Source of the DNA: Mesorhizobium sp. B2-1-1
Lineage (GTDB): Bacteria; Pseudomonadota; Alphaproteobacteria; Rhizobiales; Rhizobiaceae
NCBI RefSeq assembly: GCF_006442975.2
Contig: NZ_CP083954.1
Location: forward strand, 1,426,001 to 1,490,000
Length of the DNA stretch: 64,000 bases
Direction: 5' to 3'
Notes under the pieces: generated by a model
What the model was told of the DNA's origin: nothing
What the model saw: only the letters and a program-made list of their open reading frames with translations
Database searches by the model: none
Translations under genes and position numbers: made by a program
In this document: one piece after another, positions 63,835-64,000 of the stretch
How the letters are laid out: each line of letters opens with the position of its first letter
Position numbering within the stretch: position 1 is the stretch's first letter

Positions 63835-64000
63835 GTGAGCGGCAAGGACGAGGCCGAGCTTTCCCGGCTGATGCGAGCCGCGATCGCGGGAGATGAAAGG
63901 GCCTATGCCGACTTTCTGCACCGGACGGCCGCTCTGGTTCGCGGTTTTGCCAGGCGCAAGATCGTCAAAGGCGGGGTCGATCCCGAGGATGTCGTGCAGG
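63835..64000 (+). CDS. ECF-type RNA polymerase sigma factor (3' end outside window)
   Basis: The frame from GTG at 63835 stays open to the window end. It reads SGKDEAELSRLMRAAIAGDE, then AYADFLHRTAALVRGFARRK and GGVDPEDVVQ, the start of sigma-70 region 2 of an extracytoplasmic-function sigma factor. Only 55 residues are visible, so the ECF class, the anti-sigma partner and the completeness of the gene cannot be told. It is divergent from fbpA. Confidence 0.75.
   Translation, partial: MSGKDEAELSRLMRAAIAGDERAYADFLHRTAALVRGFARRKIVKGGVDPEDVVQ

Overview
The window looks like chromosomal DNA of a Mesorhizobium-type alphaproteobacterium (order Hyphomicrobiales). This rests on high GC, typical rhizobial gene neighbourhoods (cobS-cobT, hisC-tyrC, argH-lptM-lysA, a SAM-II riboswitch before metX, prkA-yeaH-spoVR) and intergenic palindromic repeats of a type common in Mesorhizobium. 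No tRNA, rRNA, CRISPR array or prophage was seen. The only mobile element is one complete insertion sequence.

Layout. 1-2 kb: the 3' part of aroB, overlapping a CorC/HlyC-type CBS protein that appears to have lost its DUF21 membrane domain. 2-7 kb: the prkA-yeaH-spoVR stress operon (minus strand), with a GGAAC-N17-GTT element upstream that resembles an EcfG general-stress promoter. 7-13 kb: an exported esterase, bolA, a J-domain protein, cobaltochelatase cobS-cobT and a phytase-like exported protein. 13-17 kb: a spermidine-synthase-like protein, a queuosine-precursor transporter and rpmB, then an ISNCY-like element flanked by 18-bp direct repeats just upstream of the rpmB promoter. 17-24 kb: a DUF3108 protein, a YddG-like exporter, YhhN, a DUF985 cupin, gloB, a methyltransferase, an SbmA/YddA-like ABC exporter and a DUF1194 protein. 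24-29 kb: metX-metW under a SAM-II riboswitch with its own terminator, divergent from hisC-tyrC. 29-43 kb: housekeeping and accessory genes (PfkB kinase, chaC, aldo/keto reductase, LysE, plsC, two LysR loci, ftsE-ftsX, hpt, a CpdR-like receiver, DMT exporter). 43-51 kb: a TIGR02302 protein, a threonine-dehydratase-like enzyme with a divergent ArsR-type regulator, lysA, lptM, argH and tlpA. 51-55 kb: a Crp/Fnr regulator divergent from a kaiB-kaiC-histidine kinase operon. 55-60 kb: ugpBAEC glycerol-3-phosphate import. 60-64 kb: fbpABC iron(III) import with an IRO-type operator, then the start of an ECF sigma factor gene.

How the genes work together. Several blocks are self-contained modules with visible control. 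metX-metW are gated by S-adenosylmethionine. fbpABC carries a TGA-N9-TCA iron operator over its likely -35 box and a terminator after fbpA, which would favour the binding protein. ugpBAEC has a long inverted repeat between ugpB and ugpA that could have a similar effect. The kaiB-kaiC-kinase operon lacks kaiA but keeps both KaiC autophosphorylation residues, and looks like a reduced timing or energy-sensing system that signals through the linked kinase. All functions are assigned from reading the sequence; no database search was run.
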